From contig DASWHW010000038.1 of assembly GCA_036397975.1 (NCBI GenBank), positions 1 to 37,917 on the forward strand: a stretch of 37,917 bases of DNA, in the 5' to 3' direction. The position numbers were made by a program, and so were the translations under genes. This DNA is from SZUA-287 sp036397975 (lineage in GTDB: Bacteria; Bacteroidota; Ignavibacteria; UBA10030; UBA6906). This document shows positions 1 to 7,560 of this stretch, one piece after another; the first letter of the stretch is position 1, and the number at the start of each line of letters is the position of its first letter. The notes beneath the pieces were generated by a model. It was not told the origin of the DNA. It saw only the letters and a program-made list of their open reading frames with translations, and did not search any database.

Positions 1-1056
1 AACCAAGGGGGAGTCGAGCAGGTGTTGCTCACGTATGCACACGGATTAGATCGGGAAAAGTACAGGATCACCGTGGCATGCTTGGAAGGGGGGACGGTGG
101 CGGGAGAGATTGCAGCTCTCAAGGGAGTCGATGTCATCGTCATCCAAACGACGAGCCGGCTCATGCGATTGCTCGAATTCTCTGCCATTGCACGTCGGGT
201 GAAGCCGCATATTACTCATAATCATGCATGCTGGTACGGACTTCTGGTTGGATTGCTTGTAGGCTCACGCCGCGTTGAAACTCTGCATAACATCTACCAC
301 TGGCTCAACTGGCACGAGCGACTTCGGTATGGTTTATACTGCCTCTTGGCAAATCGCATCATTGCGGTTTCGCAAGCGGTTATGGATTTTGGTGTCGGAT
401 TCTTCCCCTTCATGAAGAAGGAAAAATTCTCCGTTATCTATAATGGTGTAGACCCCGATGCGATGAACACGGCGACCGATACTGGAGCGCTACGGGAACG
501 GCATCGTCTACCTGTAGGTGTCACCGTGGTTGGCTTTATGGGCAGGCTTACAGAGCAAAAGGGGTTGTCGTACTTGCTTCAGGCTGATGCTTCTCTAATG
601 TCGAATGAGAAAGTTGTTTTCCTGATCGTTGGGGATGGCGAACTTCGGGCCGCGTTGGAGGAAGAGGCTTTGAAACTAAAACTGACAAACGTGATCTTTG
701 CCGGCTTTCAACGAGACGTCGCGGGATATCTTGCCATGTTTGATATCTTCGTCTTGCCTTCGCTATGGGAAGGTCTGCCCGTTGCATTGGTGGAAGCGAT
801 GGCTGTCGGGAAACCGGTTGTTGCGACTGCGGTGAGTGGCACACCTGAAGTCGTTACGGATGGAGAGACCGGCTTTCTTGTCGAACCGAAAAATGTAGAT
901 CAACTCGCCGAACGCATTACGCGGTTGATCGAAGATCCTTCTCTGCGTGACCGGATGGGTCGGGCGGCACGAATTCGTGTGAAGGAGAAATTCTCGGCAG
1001 CGACAATGATACGCGCGACAGAACAATTGTATCAGGAACTTCTGGAATCTCAGTGA
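1..1056 (+). CDS. Glycosyltransferase family 4 (GT-B), 5'-truncated by window edge
   Basis: The reading frame is open from base 1, and the first in-window codons read N-Q-G-G-V-E-Q, the glycine-rich acceptor-side loop near the N-terminus of GT4 enzymes. The true start is therefore upstream of the window; the GTG at 22 is internal. The C-terminal half carries the donor-binding GT-B signature: GFMGRLTEQKG, then an E-x7-E motif in WEGLPVALVEAMA followed by GKPVVAT. Such enzymes transfer a sugar from a nucleotide sugar to a lipid or polysaccharide acceptor on the cytoplasmic side of the membrane. The stop overlaps the next gene's GTG start by 4 bases, so the two glycosyltransferases are translationally coupled. 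The exact sugar and acceptor cannot be read from the sequence. Confidence 0.9.
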   Translation, partial: NQGGVEQVLLTYAHGLDREKYRITVACLEGGTVAGEIAALKGVDVIVIQTTSRLMRLLEFSAIARRVKPHITHNHACWYGLLVGLLVGSRRVETLHNIYHWLNWHERLRYGLYCLLANRIIAVSQAVMDFGVGFFPFMKKEKFSVIYNGVDPDAMNTATDTGALRERHRLPVGVTVVGFMGRLTEQKGLSYLLQADASLMSNEKVVFLIVGDGELRAALEEEALKLKLTNVIFAGFQRDVAGYLAMFDIFVLPSLWEGLPVALVEAMAVGKPVVATAVSGTPEVVTDGETGFLVEPKNVDQLAERITRLIEDPSLRDRMGRAARIRVKEKFSAATMIRATEQLYQELLESQ

Positions 1057-2210
1057 TCACCGTTTTCTTTTCCGACATTCCCTGGTACGGTTTGCATCAG
1101 CGCCCACAACACCTGGCGACGCGTTTTGCAAAACACACACCTCTGCTTTGGATAGAACCGGCAACACTCGGCGCAGAGACACACTTCTCTCCCCGCAAGG
1201 TGAGCGAAAACATTCACACCCTCAGCATGCCCCAGTTTCCTCACAACGCCCGCAACCGGGTAATCCGCTGGCTCACCTGGCCCCTCAGCATTCTTCTACC
1301 GATCCGTTTGTTATTGACCTGGGTGCAACTGATTCTTCTTCGCAGGGCAATCAAGGAACTAGAAGTGGAGAATGAGCCTGCACAATTTTTTGTTCAGAAT
1401 TTTCAGTTTAGCGATCTAATCGAAGAATGCACGCCGACTGTTCTGCTGTTCGATTACATTGATAACGCGTTCGGGTTTGTTCGTTTTCCCCGGTACGTGC
1501 ATCGCGCGTGGGTAGCGATGATCAAACGCGCCAACGTTGTCACCGCGACGTCTCCGACTCTTGTCAAGCTTATTGCACAGCATAATGTCACCGCAATGTT
1601 GGTGACAAACGGAGTTGAGTACGAGTTTTTTACGAGAATGGAAAAAAATGAGCGTCCGGCGGATATTCCAAACGATGGTAAACCGATTATTGGCTACATC
1701 GGTTCGATCTATGCGTGGTTCGATTTCGATCTCGTGAGACTTGTCGCGTCGAAATTCGACGAAGCTCATGTAATCCTCATCGGTCATAAACATCCGGTTA
1801 TCCGTGAGGAATCAAATGCTCTTCAATCATTACCGAACGTTCACTTCCTCGGCATCCGTCCATACCCAAAGGTGCCAGAGTATCTTCGACACTTCGATGT
1901 TGGGATTATCCCATTTAAGCGCAATCGACTTACCGAGTCGGTGAATCCTGTTAAACTCTATGAGTACAGTGCCGCCGGTCTTCCGACGGTCTCGACTTTT
2001 TTCTCGGATGACCTCAATGACTATCGCTCTTTGATTTTTGTCGGCGGGAGCCACGAGGAATTTGTCTCTTTAATAACTGTTGCACTGACGAAAAAGAGTG
2101 ACGATAGCTTTGCAGTGAACCTCCAAAGTTTTGCACGTGAGCATGATTGGGACGCGATTGCCGAGAAATTGTGGAGCGTGATGTCAACAGCGGAGAACGA
2201 CTCGGTCTGA
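1053..2210 (+). CDS. Glycosyltransferase, TuaH-like GT-B
   Basis: A 385-residue protein that starts with GTG inside the stop of the preceding glycosyltransferase. The N-terminus (SDIPWYGLHQRPQHLATRFA) is the pattern of TuaH/PelF-like family 1/4 glycosyltransferases, whose first Rossmann domain opens with a W-x-G-x-x-QRPQ element. The C-terminal domain has IGYIGSIYAWFD followed by the donor-site segment FKRNRLTESVNPVKLYEYSAAGLP, where the E-S-V-N-P-x-K-x-Y-E-Y element takes the place of the classic E-x7-E. It probably acts with its neighbour in building an exopolysaccharide or surface glycan; the sugar is unknown. Confidence 0.85.
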   Translation: MITVFFSDIPWYGLHQRPQHLATRFAKHTPLLWIEPATLGAETHFSPRKVSENIHTLSMPQFPHNARNRVIRWLTWPLSILLPIRLLLTWVQLILLRRAIKELEVENEPAQFFVQNFQFSDLIEECTPTVLLFDYIDNAFGFVRFPRYVHRAWVAMIKRANVVTATSPTLVKLIAQHNVTAMLVTNGVEYEFFTRMEKNERPADIPNDGKPIIGYIGSIYAWFDFDLVRLVASKFDEAHVILIGHKHPVIREESNALQSLPNVHFLGIRPYPKVPEYLRHFDVGIIPFKRNRLTESVNPVKLYEYSAAGLPTVSTFFSDDLNDYRSLIFVGGSHEEFVSLITVALTKKSDDSFAVNLQSFAREHDWDAIAEKLWSVMSTAENDSV

Positions 2211-2286
2211 GGAAAAGGTTGTATCTCAAACAGATTCGAAATACCTTGTAGCCACTTCAAAAATATCTACTCTCCCGACAGATACT

Positions 2287-4806
2287 ATGGCAAAACAGAC
2301 AAAACAGTCACGGCGAAAAACGGAACAGCAATCGTTCTTTTCTTCTCTCTCTCCCGGACGGCAAGATCTTCTGAGCATCAGTCTCCTCTTTGCGATTACG
2401 CTCTTCTTATTTCGCGGAATCGTTTTGGAGGATGCTGCTTTCTCTGCAGGAGGTGATACTGCGGCAGCGTTGAGTTATCAGCACGCCGGCGACACGATTA
2501 AGGAAACCGAAGGGGTTGATCCTTTGTGGATGCCCTATTTTTTTAGTGGGATGCCAACTTTTGGCAATGTCGCATACCTTCCTCATAACATCAGCTATGT
2601 GCAGATCGTTGTCATAGCGGTATTGAACATCGTGTTTCTGAACAGCACTTGGGGATGGCTGGTTGTATTCTATTTTCTCGGCGGCGTGTTCATGTTCTTT
2701 CTTATGCGCATCTGGAGTACCTCCCGTATTGCCAGTCTGTTTGCAGCTATAACATTCATGCTGAGTCCATACGCCATCGGACTTGCCGGTGAGGGCCATG
2801 GATCGAAACTCATGGCGTTGATGTATCTCCCTGCAGTGTTCCTCCTGACCCATATGATGTTTGAAAAGCGAAACCTGTTCAGTTTCGGTCTGCTCTCTGC
2901 GGCCATTGGCACTCTGCTTCTCACCAATCATATGCAGATTGTCTACTACGTGCTGATGGTCGTCGGCTTTTACCTGATTTATAATGTATTCGCGGACTTC
3001 AAAGCGGAGAAGGCCCTTATTCCGAAAAAGATCGCTCTGTTTGCGGGAGCGGCCCTTATCGGTCTTGCGATTTCCTCCTACATTTATCTTTCGGTGTATG
3101 AATATGCCCAGTATTCTATTCGCGGCGGAGGAACCACTGGTGTACCTGGCGGATTGAGCTGGGATTACGCAACAAGCTGGTCCTGGCATCCACAAGAACT
3201 TCTTACGCTTCTGATTCCAGGGTTCTTTGGATTTCAGAATCCATATTATTGGGGAACGATGCCATTCACGAATTCGACAGTGTACATTGGATTGTTGCCG
3301 TTACTCTTCTCCATTGTGGCTCTTGTGTATCGAAGGACGCGTGTGACTCTCTTCTTTGGAATCCTGACTTTGCTTGTGTTCCTCGTTTCGTTTGGAAAAC
3401 ATTTTGCCGTCTTTTACGAGTTGCTCTTCCGGTTCCTCCCTTTCTTTAACAAGTTCAGAGCACCGGCAATGATTCTACATCTTATCCCTTTTACGCTCGG
3501 TGTCCTGGGAGCATTCGGCCTGGAGTATCTTCTTGAGCTTCGCGCGAAGCTGAAGGAGGGCGAAGCTGCGAAATTGATAAAGACGCTTTTGTATGTTGTT
3601 CTTGGGTTGGGGGTGATTTTTGTTGTTGGTTTCTTGATGAAAACTTCACTACAGCAAATGATGACTGGATCCTTTTTTGTGAAATCGGGTGAACTTGAGT
3701 ATTTCACAGCTCAGTATGGTGCAGAGGCGGCTCGGCGGCTCGGCCAATTGCAACAAGTGCGTTTTGAGAAACTTGCAAGCGACTTTGTGAAGTTCGTTTT
3801 CCTTGGTGGGATATCGCTCGGACTCGTACTGGCATTCCTAAAAAGAAAAATGAGTTCGACCATTTTTGCAGGCGCCGTACTTGCCCTGCTTTGCGTCGAC
3901 CTCTACATTGTCATTAAGGAAGGGAATTTCATCGATCCGAAACCCAAAGCAGACCTCACCAGATCATTTCTACCGGATGCGACGATTCAGTATTTGAAGG
4001 GACAAGGGGGAATATACCGCGTGTATCCCGTCGGGCAGGGCCAATATGACGATAACACTTTTGCCTATCATGGAATTCAATCGATCGGCGGCTACAGTCC
4101 TGCAAAGTTGAAGATCTTTCAGGAAATGGTGGACTCTGCAGGCCTCTATCCTCCGCGACTTCCGTTCAACATGAATATTCTCAACATGTTGAGCGCTAAG
4201 TATTTTCTGGTGCCGGGAAGGTTGCCGGAACCCGGACGCCTTCAAGTGGTGAACGTAGATCAGGCACGAGGAGTGATCATCTATGAGAATCCGGACTACT
4301 TCCCACGCGCCTGGTTTGTGGATACCTACGAAGTCGCGAAAACGAATGAGAAAAAATTTGCCAGCATTCTCTCGTCGTCGTTTGATCCTCGTGTTCAGGC
4401 AGTGTTGGAAGAGGAACCGCGGACAAAGCCTGTCGCTTCCGATTCAACACACGTCGAAGTAGCGAAGTACGAATCGCACAGAATTCAACTCAAAACGTTT
4501 TCAAACCAGCGCTCATTGCTGGTGCTGAGCGAGATTTATTACCCCGCAGGATGGAACGCGATGATCGATGGCGCTGAAACGGAAATCTACAGGACGAATT
4601 CTATTTTGCGCTCCGTGGTTGTACCAGCTGGAGATCACGAAGTTGTCTTCTCATTTGATCCCCCGATGTATCATCTGGGATACAGTGTCTCCAATGGGGC
4701 TTGGGCCCTCACCGGCTTGCTCATACTCGTTGGCGCTTGGAGAAATCCCTCAATCAGAAACCGATTTGGAAAGAAAGCCGCCGAGCGGGAGCAGCAAGAA
4801 AGTTGA
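2287..4806 (+). CDS. YfhO-family multi-spanning membrane protein
   Basis: An 839-residue integral membrane protein with a basic, Gln/Lys-rich cytoplasmic N-terminus and about 12-13 hydrophobic segments in the first 550 residues. It has the YfhO hallmarks: an early GGDTAAALSY motif, then LWMPYFFSGMPTFGN after the first helix, and a large soluble C-terminal region (about residues 560-790). A last helix lies near residues 800-820. YfhO proteins have a GT-C-like fold and are linked to glycosylation of lipoteichoic acid or other envelope polymers in Gram-positives; in Bacteroidota their substrate is not established. It lies 76 bases after the two glycosyltransferases, so a shared role in envelope glycan assembly is plausible. 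The start at 2287 follows no clear Shine-Dalgarno. The next promoter begins inside its last codons. Confidence 0.85.
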   Translation: MAKQTKQSRRKTEQQSFFSSLSPGRQDLLSISLLFAITLFLFRGIVLEDAAFSAGGDTAAALSYQHAGDTIKETEGVDPLWMPYFFSGMPTFGNVAYLPHNISYVQIVVIAVLNIVFLNSTWGWLVVFYFLGGVFMFFLMRIWSTSRIASLFAAITFMLSPYAIGLAGEGHGSKLMALMYLPAVFLLTHMMFEKRNLFSFGLLSAAIGTLLLTNHMQIVYYVLMVVGFYLIYNVFADFKAEKALIPKKIALFAGAALIGLAISSYIYLSVYEYAQYSIRGGGTTGVPGGLSWDYATSWSWHPQELLTLLIPGFFGFQNPYYWGTMPFTNSTVYIGLLPLLFSIVALVYRRTRVTLFFGILTLLVFLVSFGKHFAVFYELLFRFLPFFNKFRAPAMILHLIPFTLGVLGAFGLEYLLELRAKLKEGEAAKLIKTLLYVVLGLGVIFVVGFLMKTSLQQMMTGSFFVKSGELEYFTAQYGAEAARRLGQLQQVRFEKLASDFVKFVFLGGISLGLVLAFLKRKMSSTIFAGAVLALLCVDLYIVIKEGNFIDPKPKADLTRSFLPDATIQYLKGQGGIYRVYPVGQGQYDDNTFAYHGIQSIGGYSPAKLKIFQEMVDSAGLYPPRLPFNMNILNMLSAKYFLVPGRLPEPGRLQVVNVDQARGVIIYENPDYFPRAWFVDTYEVAKTNEKKFASILSSSFDPRVQAVLEEEPRTKPVASDSTHVEVAKYESHRIQLKTFSNQRSLLVLSEIYYPAGWNAMIDGAETEIYRTNSILRSVVVPAGDHEVVFSFDPPMYHLGYSVSNGAWALTGLLILVGAWRNPSIRNRFGKKAAEREQQES

Positions 4807-4831
4807 CAAAGTGCTCCCCCTTGGCTATATT
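4803..4831 (+). promoter_or_regulatory. Promoter of the BMC shell genes
   Basis: TTGACA at 4803-4808, a 17-base spacer, and TATATT at 4826-4831. The -35 is a perfect sigma-70 match and the -10 differs from TATAAT at one base. The -35 overlaps the stop of the YfhO gene, so the BMC genes have their own transcription start, expected near 4838, with an 82-base leader. The same hexamers and spacing recur at 27020-27048. Confidence 0.75.
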
Positions 4832-4861
4832 GACACACGTTTTTCAACCGACCAAAAGTCG

Positions 4862-4882
4862 ACCAATTTCCTAGAAATTGGT
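4862..4882 (+). promoter_or_regulatory. Perfect inverted repeat in BMC leader
   Basis: Arms ACCAATTTC (4862-4870) and GAAATTGGT (4874-4882) are perfect complements separated by CTA. A smaller stem, CGAC/GTCG at 4849-4852 and 4858-4861 around CAAAA, precedes it. Both lie downstream of the predicted start of transcription and upstream of the Shine-Dalgarno AAGGAG (4904-4909). They may form mRNA hairpins or the longer one may be an operator; there is no T-run, so it is not a simple terminator. Confidence 0.6.
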
Positions 4883-4919
4883 ACATGCCACATGAAATCC
4901 ATCAAGGAGAACAAACACC

Positions 4920-5216
4920 ATGGCGGAAATGTCATTAGACGCACTGGGAATGGTCGAAACCAAAGGACTCGTTGGATCCATTGAAGCAGCTGACGCAATG
5001 GTGAAGGCTGCGAGGGTTCAGCTAATTGGGAAAGAAGTAATTGGCGGCGGTTATGTGACCGTGATGGTGCGAGGTGATGTTGGTGCTGTAAAAGCTGCAA
5101 CGGATGCTGGAGCCGCAGCGGCACAGCGTGTTGGAGAATTGGTGTCAGTCCACGTCATTCCGAGGCCTCATACTGACGTTGAAATGATACTCCCGAAACG
5201 TCCTTCCGGCAAGTAA
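4920..5216 (+). CDS. BMC-H microcompartment shell protein
   Basis: A 98-residue single-domain BMC protein. The N-terminus has the family's first strand and helix (ALGMVETKGLVGSIEAADAM), the middle has the hexamer-pore strand-loop region (IGGGYVTVMVRGDVGAVKAATDAG), and the end carries VHVIPRPH before a short tail. These proteins form hexamers that tile into the polyhedral shell of bacterial microcompartments. The start is fixed by AAGGAG ten bases upstream. A second BMC gene follows after 23 bases and a terminator closes the unit. No signature enzyme, vertex (BMC-P/EutN) or trimer (BMC-T) gene lies in this window, so the type of compartment cannot be told. Confidence 0.95.
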   Translation: MAEMSLDALGMVETKGLVGSIEAADAMVKAARVQLIGKEVIGGGYVTVMVRGDVGAVKAATDAGAAAAQRVGELVSVHVIPRPHTDVEMILPKRPSGK

Positions 5217-5239
5217 GCCGAACAAACTGGATTCTCACA

Positions 5240-5764
5240 ATGCTAGAGTACGCGCTGGGAATGGTGGAGACCCGCGGTCTGGTGGGCTCGATCGAAGCCG
5301 CCGATGTTATGGTGAAGACTGCAAACGTCCATGTTCTCGGAACAGAATATATCAAGAATGGCTTTGTCACGATTGAAGTGATCGGCGAGGTTGCTGCGGT
5401 TCAGGCAGCGGTTGATGCCGCTCGCGGAGCTGCTTCCAAAATTGGCGAAGTCATTTCCACCCATGTGATTCCGAGACCTGCAGAAGAGATCGAAGCTATT
5501 CTTAAGACGCGTGTCGAACAACACACCAGTTCTCCTGCTGAGGAAGATGACCATGAAGAGGAAGAGGGAACATTCGAGCCAGACCTGTTTGTTGCCAGCA
5601 AAGATGATGCGGAGTACCGCGCACAACTTGAGGAAATGACGGTGCACCAATTGCGGTCACTGGCCCGGACAGTGCCTGGCCTCAGCATTGCCGGTCGCGA
5701 GATCTCCATGGCGAACAAAGAGACTCTAATCTCCGAACTAATGCGGAGTCGAGCAGGTAAGTAA
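5240..5764 (+). CDS. BMC-H shell protein with acidic linker and Rho_N/SAP-like C-terminal tail
   Basis: A 174-residue protein. Residues 1-92 are a complete BMC domain (ALGMVETRGLVGSIEAAD through HVIPRPAEEIEAI) closely similar to the preceding protein. They are followed by a strongly acidic linker (residues 100-117, rich in Glu and Asp). The last 45 residues contain MTVHQLRSLARTVPG and then GREISMANKETLISELM, the two-helix pattern of Rho_N/SAP-like modules that often bind nucleic acid. The fold call for the tail is an inference from pattern only. Extended BMC-H proteins are known elsewhere, for example EutK with a C-terminal DNA-binding-like domain. The gene is cotranscribed with the first BMC gene and has no clear Shine-Dalgarno, suggesting translational coupling and lower abundance. 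Confidence 0.92.
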   Translation: MLEYALGMVETRGLVGSIEAADVMVKTANVHVLGTEYIKNGFVTIEVIGEVAAVQAAVDAARGAASKIGEVISTHVIPRPAEEIEAILKTRVEQHTSSPAEEDDHEEEEGTFEPDLFVASKDDAEYRAQLEEMTVHQLRSLARTVPGLSIAGREISMANKETLISELMRSRAGK

Positions 5765-5782
5765 TGGATTGTCTTCGCAATG

Positions 5783-5819
5783 AACTCCATCGGAGCGATC
5801 AACCGGTGGAGTTTTTTTT
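5783..5819 (+). terminator. Rho-independent terminator after BMC genes
   Basis: An 11-base-pair stem (5783-5793 with 5803-5813, one U-G wobble) and a nine-base loop, followed by eight T. It starts 19 bases after the stop of the second BMC gene and isolates the BMC pair from the YbbR gene. Confidence 0.9.
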
Positions 5820-5838
5820 GTATGTGCAATATTAATCG

Positions 5839-6762
5839 ATGAAAACGAAACGACTTCATATCGTCATTATCACGGTCGTCTTTGCAATAATCCTCTGGCT
5901 GTCGGTAAAGCTTGGTTCCACCTATCAGGTTAATGTCAGTGCCTCGGTGGTGATCGAAAATGTCCCGCCCGGCATGGCCATCGCGACCCCTGTTCCGCGA
6001 ACACTGCAACTTCGTTTCCGTGGTGAAGGTTGGCAGCTTGTGCCATTGCTTTTCGGAACAGCGCCGGATTACCGGATCGATGCCCGGGATTTGGGAACAG
6101 GCAGCAAGACGATCACGATGGATAATATCAGTTCAACGTTTTCGTCCGGCGGAGTCTTCCTGTTAGTTGGGATGAATCCCGATACGGTCTTTGTAAAACT
6201 GGAACACTTTGCTGCAAAAAGCATCCCCGTGAAGAGCGATCTGAAAGTGGTATTCAGGGATGGCTACGGACAGGTGGGTCGAACTGTTATTGAGCCCGAA
6301 AGCGTCACGGTTGGTGGTGCAGCATCCATCATTGCTTCCCTTGATCAATGGCATACCGTGCGCAAGACGCTGGATAACATCCAGGCGCCGATGAATCAGT
6401 TGGTAGCTTTGGCAGACACTGGCGTCTTTCGAGTAACATTGAATCCTCAAGCGGTTCGTGTCCGGATGGACGTGCAATCTCTTGCCGAAAAGACAATTAG
6501 CGGCTTGCTGGTAGAGGTGTACGATGTGCCCAATGGACTTGAAGTAATCGTCATTCCGCCAAAAATCGATTTACTGGTGCGGAGTGGGATCCGGCGATTA
6601 AGCAATATTTCCTCAGAGAGCTTCAGAGTGTCAGCAATGTACTCTGAGATCCTTGCCGATAGCAGCGGGACATTCATTCCCGACCTTGACGGTCCAAATG
6701 ATGTTCAGATTATCGGCAAACGCCCTGACCGATTGCAATACATTGTCCGAAAAAGACTTTAG
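5839..6762 (+). CDS. YbbR/CdaR-like domain protein
   Basis: A 307-residue protein with one N-terminal membrane anchor (about residues 6-26, IVIITVVFAIILWLSVKL) followed by repeated extracytoplasmic YbbR-type beta modules: VPPGMAIATPVPRTLQLRFRG, then VIEPESVTVGGAASII and so on. In Firmicutes the homologue CdaR regulates the diadenylate cyclase CdaA. In Bacteroidota related YbbR proteins are usually stand-alone, and no cdaA is visible here. It is followed by pdxJ after 18 bases, so the two are likely cotranscribed. The start has no obvious Shine-Dalgarno but the alternative internal starts would remove the anchor. Confidence 0.82.
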   Translation: MKTKRLHIVIITVVFAIILWLSVKLGSTYQVNVSASVVIENVPPGMAIATPVPRTLQLRFRGEGWQLVPLLFGTAPDYRIDARDLGTGSKTITMDNISSTFSSGGVFLLVGMNPDTVFVKLEHFAAKSIPVKSDLKVVFRDGYGQVGRTVIEPESVTVGGAASIIASLDQWHTVRKTLDNIQAPMNQLVALADTGVFRVTLNPQAVRVRMDVQSLAEKTISGLLVEVYDVPNGLEVIVIPPKIDLLVRSGIRRLSNISSESFRVSAMYSEILADSSGTFIPDLDGPNDVQIIGKRPDRLQYIVRKRL

Positions 6763-6780
6763 AACCTAGGAATTTTAACC

Positions 6781-7491
6781 ATGCGCTTGACGGTAAATAT
6801 CGATCATGTCGCAACGTTGCGAGAAGCACGTGGCGGAATGGAACCGGATCCCGTTGCAGCTGCAATGCAATGTGAACTTGCCGGCGCGGAAGGGATAGTG
6901 TGTCATTTGCGAGAAGACCGCCGGCATATCAATGACCGGGACCTTCGCTTGCTCCGTGAGTGCGTTCAAACTAAACTCGATCTCGAAATGGCCGCGACCG
7001 ACGAAATCGTGAGGATCGCGATTGAAACCCTGCCGGAGCTTGCAACCCTGGTTCCGGAACGACGGGAAGAGCTGACGACGGAAGGAGGGCTTGATGTTCG
7101 CGGACACAAGCGTGCGCTCCGCGATGTCGTCAGCGAATTACAGAAGCACGATATTGAGGTCAGCATGTTCATCGATCCGGTGCGAGAGCAGATCGAAGCA
7201 TGCAAAGAGGTTGGCGCGGACAAGATTGAGATTCACACAGGTGAATACGCGAATGCACGCAACGAGCGTGAACAACTCAGCCTCCTGCAAGAAGTTATCT
7301 CGGCTGCGCGCCTGGGCAAGGAACTGGGAATGGGAGTGAATGCCGGTCACGGCTTGAACTATCGCAACATTATTCCATTTCGGGAGCTTGACGAAATTGA
7401 CGAGGTGAGTATTGGCCATGCCTTGGTTTCGCGTGCGGTTTTCGTGGGTCTTGATCGTGCAGTCAAAGAAATGCTCGACCTTCTTCGCTAG
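6781..7491 (+). CDS. pdxJ: Pyridoxine 5'-phosphate synthase
   Basis: A 236-residue TIM-barrel enzyme that condenses 3-amino-2-oxopropyl phosphate with 1-deoxy-D-xylulose 5-phosphate to make pyridoxine 5'-phosphate, the last ring-forming step of the DXP-dependent vitamin B6 route. Family signatures are clear: LTVNIDHVATLREARGG at the N-terminus, CHLREDRRHI, the catalytic-glutamate segment LVPERREELTTEGGLDV, IEIHTGEYA, and GVNAGHGLNY near the end. The length is normal for the family. AGGA lies nine bases before the ATG. It ends about 70 bases before a convergent peptidase gene; a weak stem and T-rich stretch near 7520-7546 may serve as terminator. Confidence 0.97.
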   Translation: MRLTVNIDHVATLREARGGMEPDPVAAAMQCELAGAEGIVCHLREDRRHINDRDLRLLRECVQTKLDLEMAATDEIVRIAIETLPELATLVPERREELTTEGGLDVRGHKRALRDVVSELQKHDIEVSMFIDPVREQIEACKEVGADKIEIHTGEYANARNEREQLSLLQEVISAARLGKELGMGVNAGHGLNYRNIIPFRELDEIDEVSIGHALVSRAVFVGLDRAVKEMLDLLR

Positions 7492-7560
7492 AATTTCACA
7501 GTTTGTTGAAAATGAAGAAGCCATCGAAGGAGGGCCTTTCTTTTTGAGTCGTCTTGAGCC

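Noticed and set aside
2407..3195. 262-codon minus-strand frame inside the YfhO gene
   Set aside because: His/Cys/Arg-rich composition without domain pattern; it is the antisense shadow of a clear membrane-protein gene.
4568..4984. 138-codon plus-strand frame spanning the end of YfhO and the start of the first BMC gene
   Set aside because: It overlaps two clear genes and the promoter, and has no recognisable features.
4920..5500. The two BMC genes as a DNA repeat
   Set aside because: Similarity is at protein level with many codon differences; an old gene duplication rather than a repeat element.
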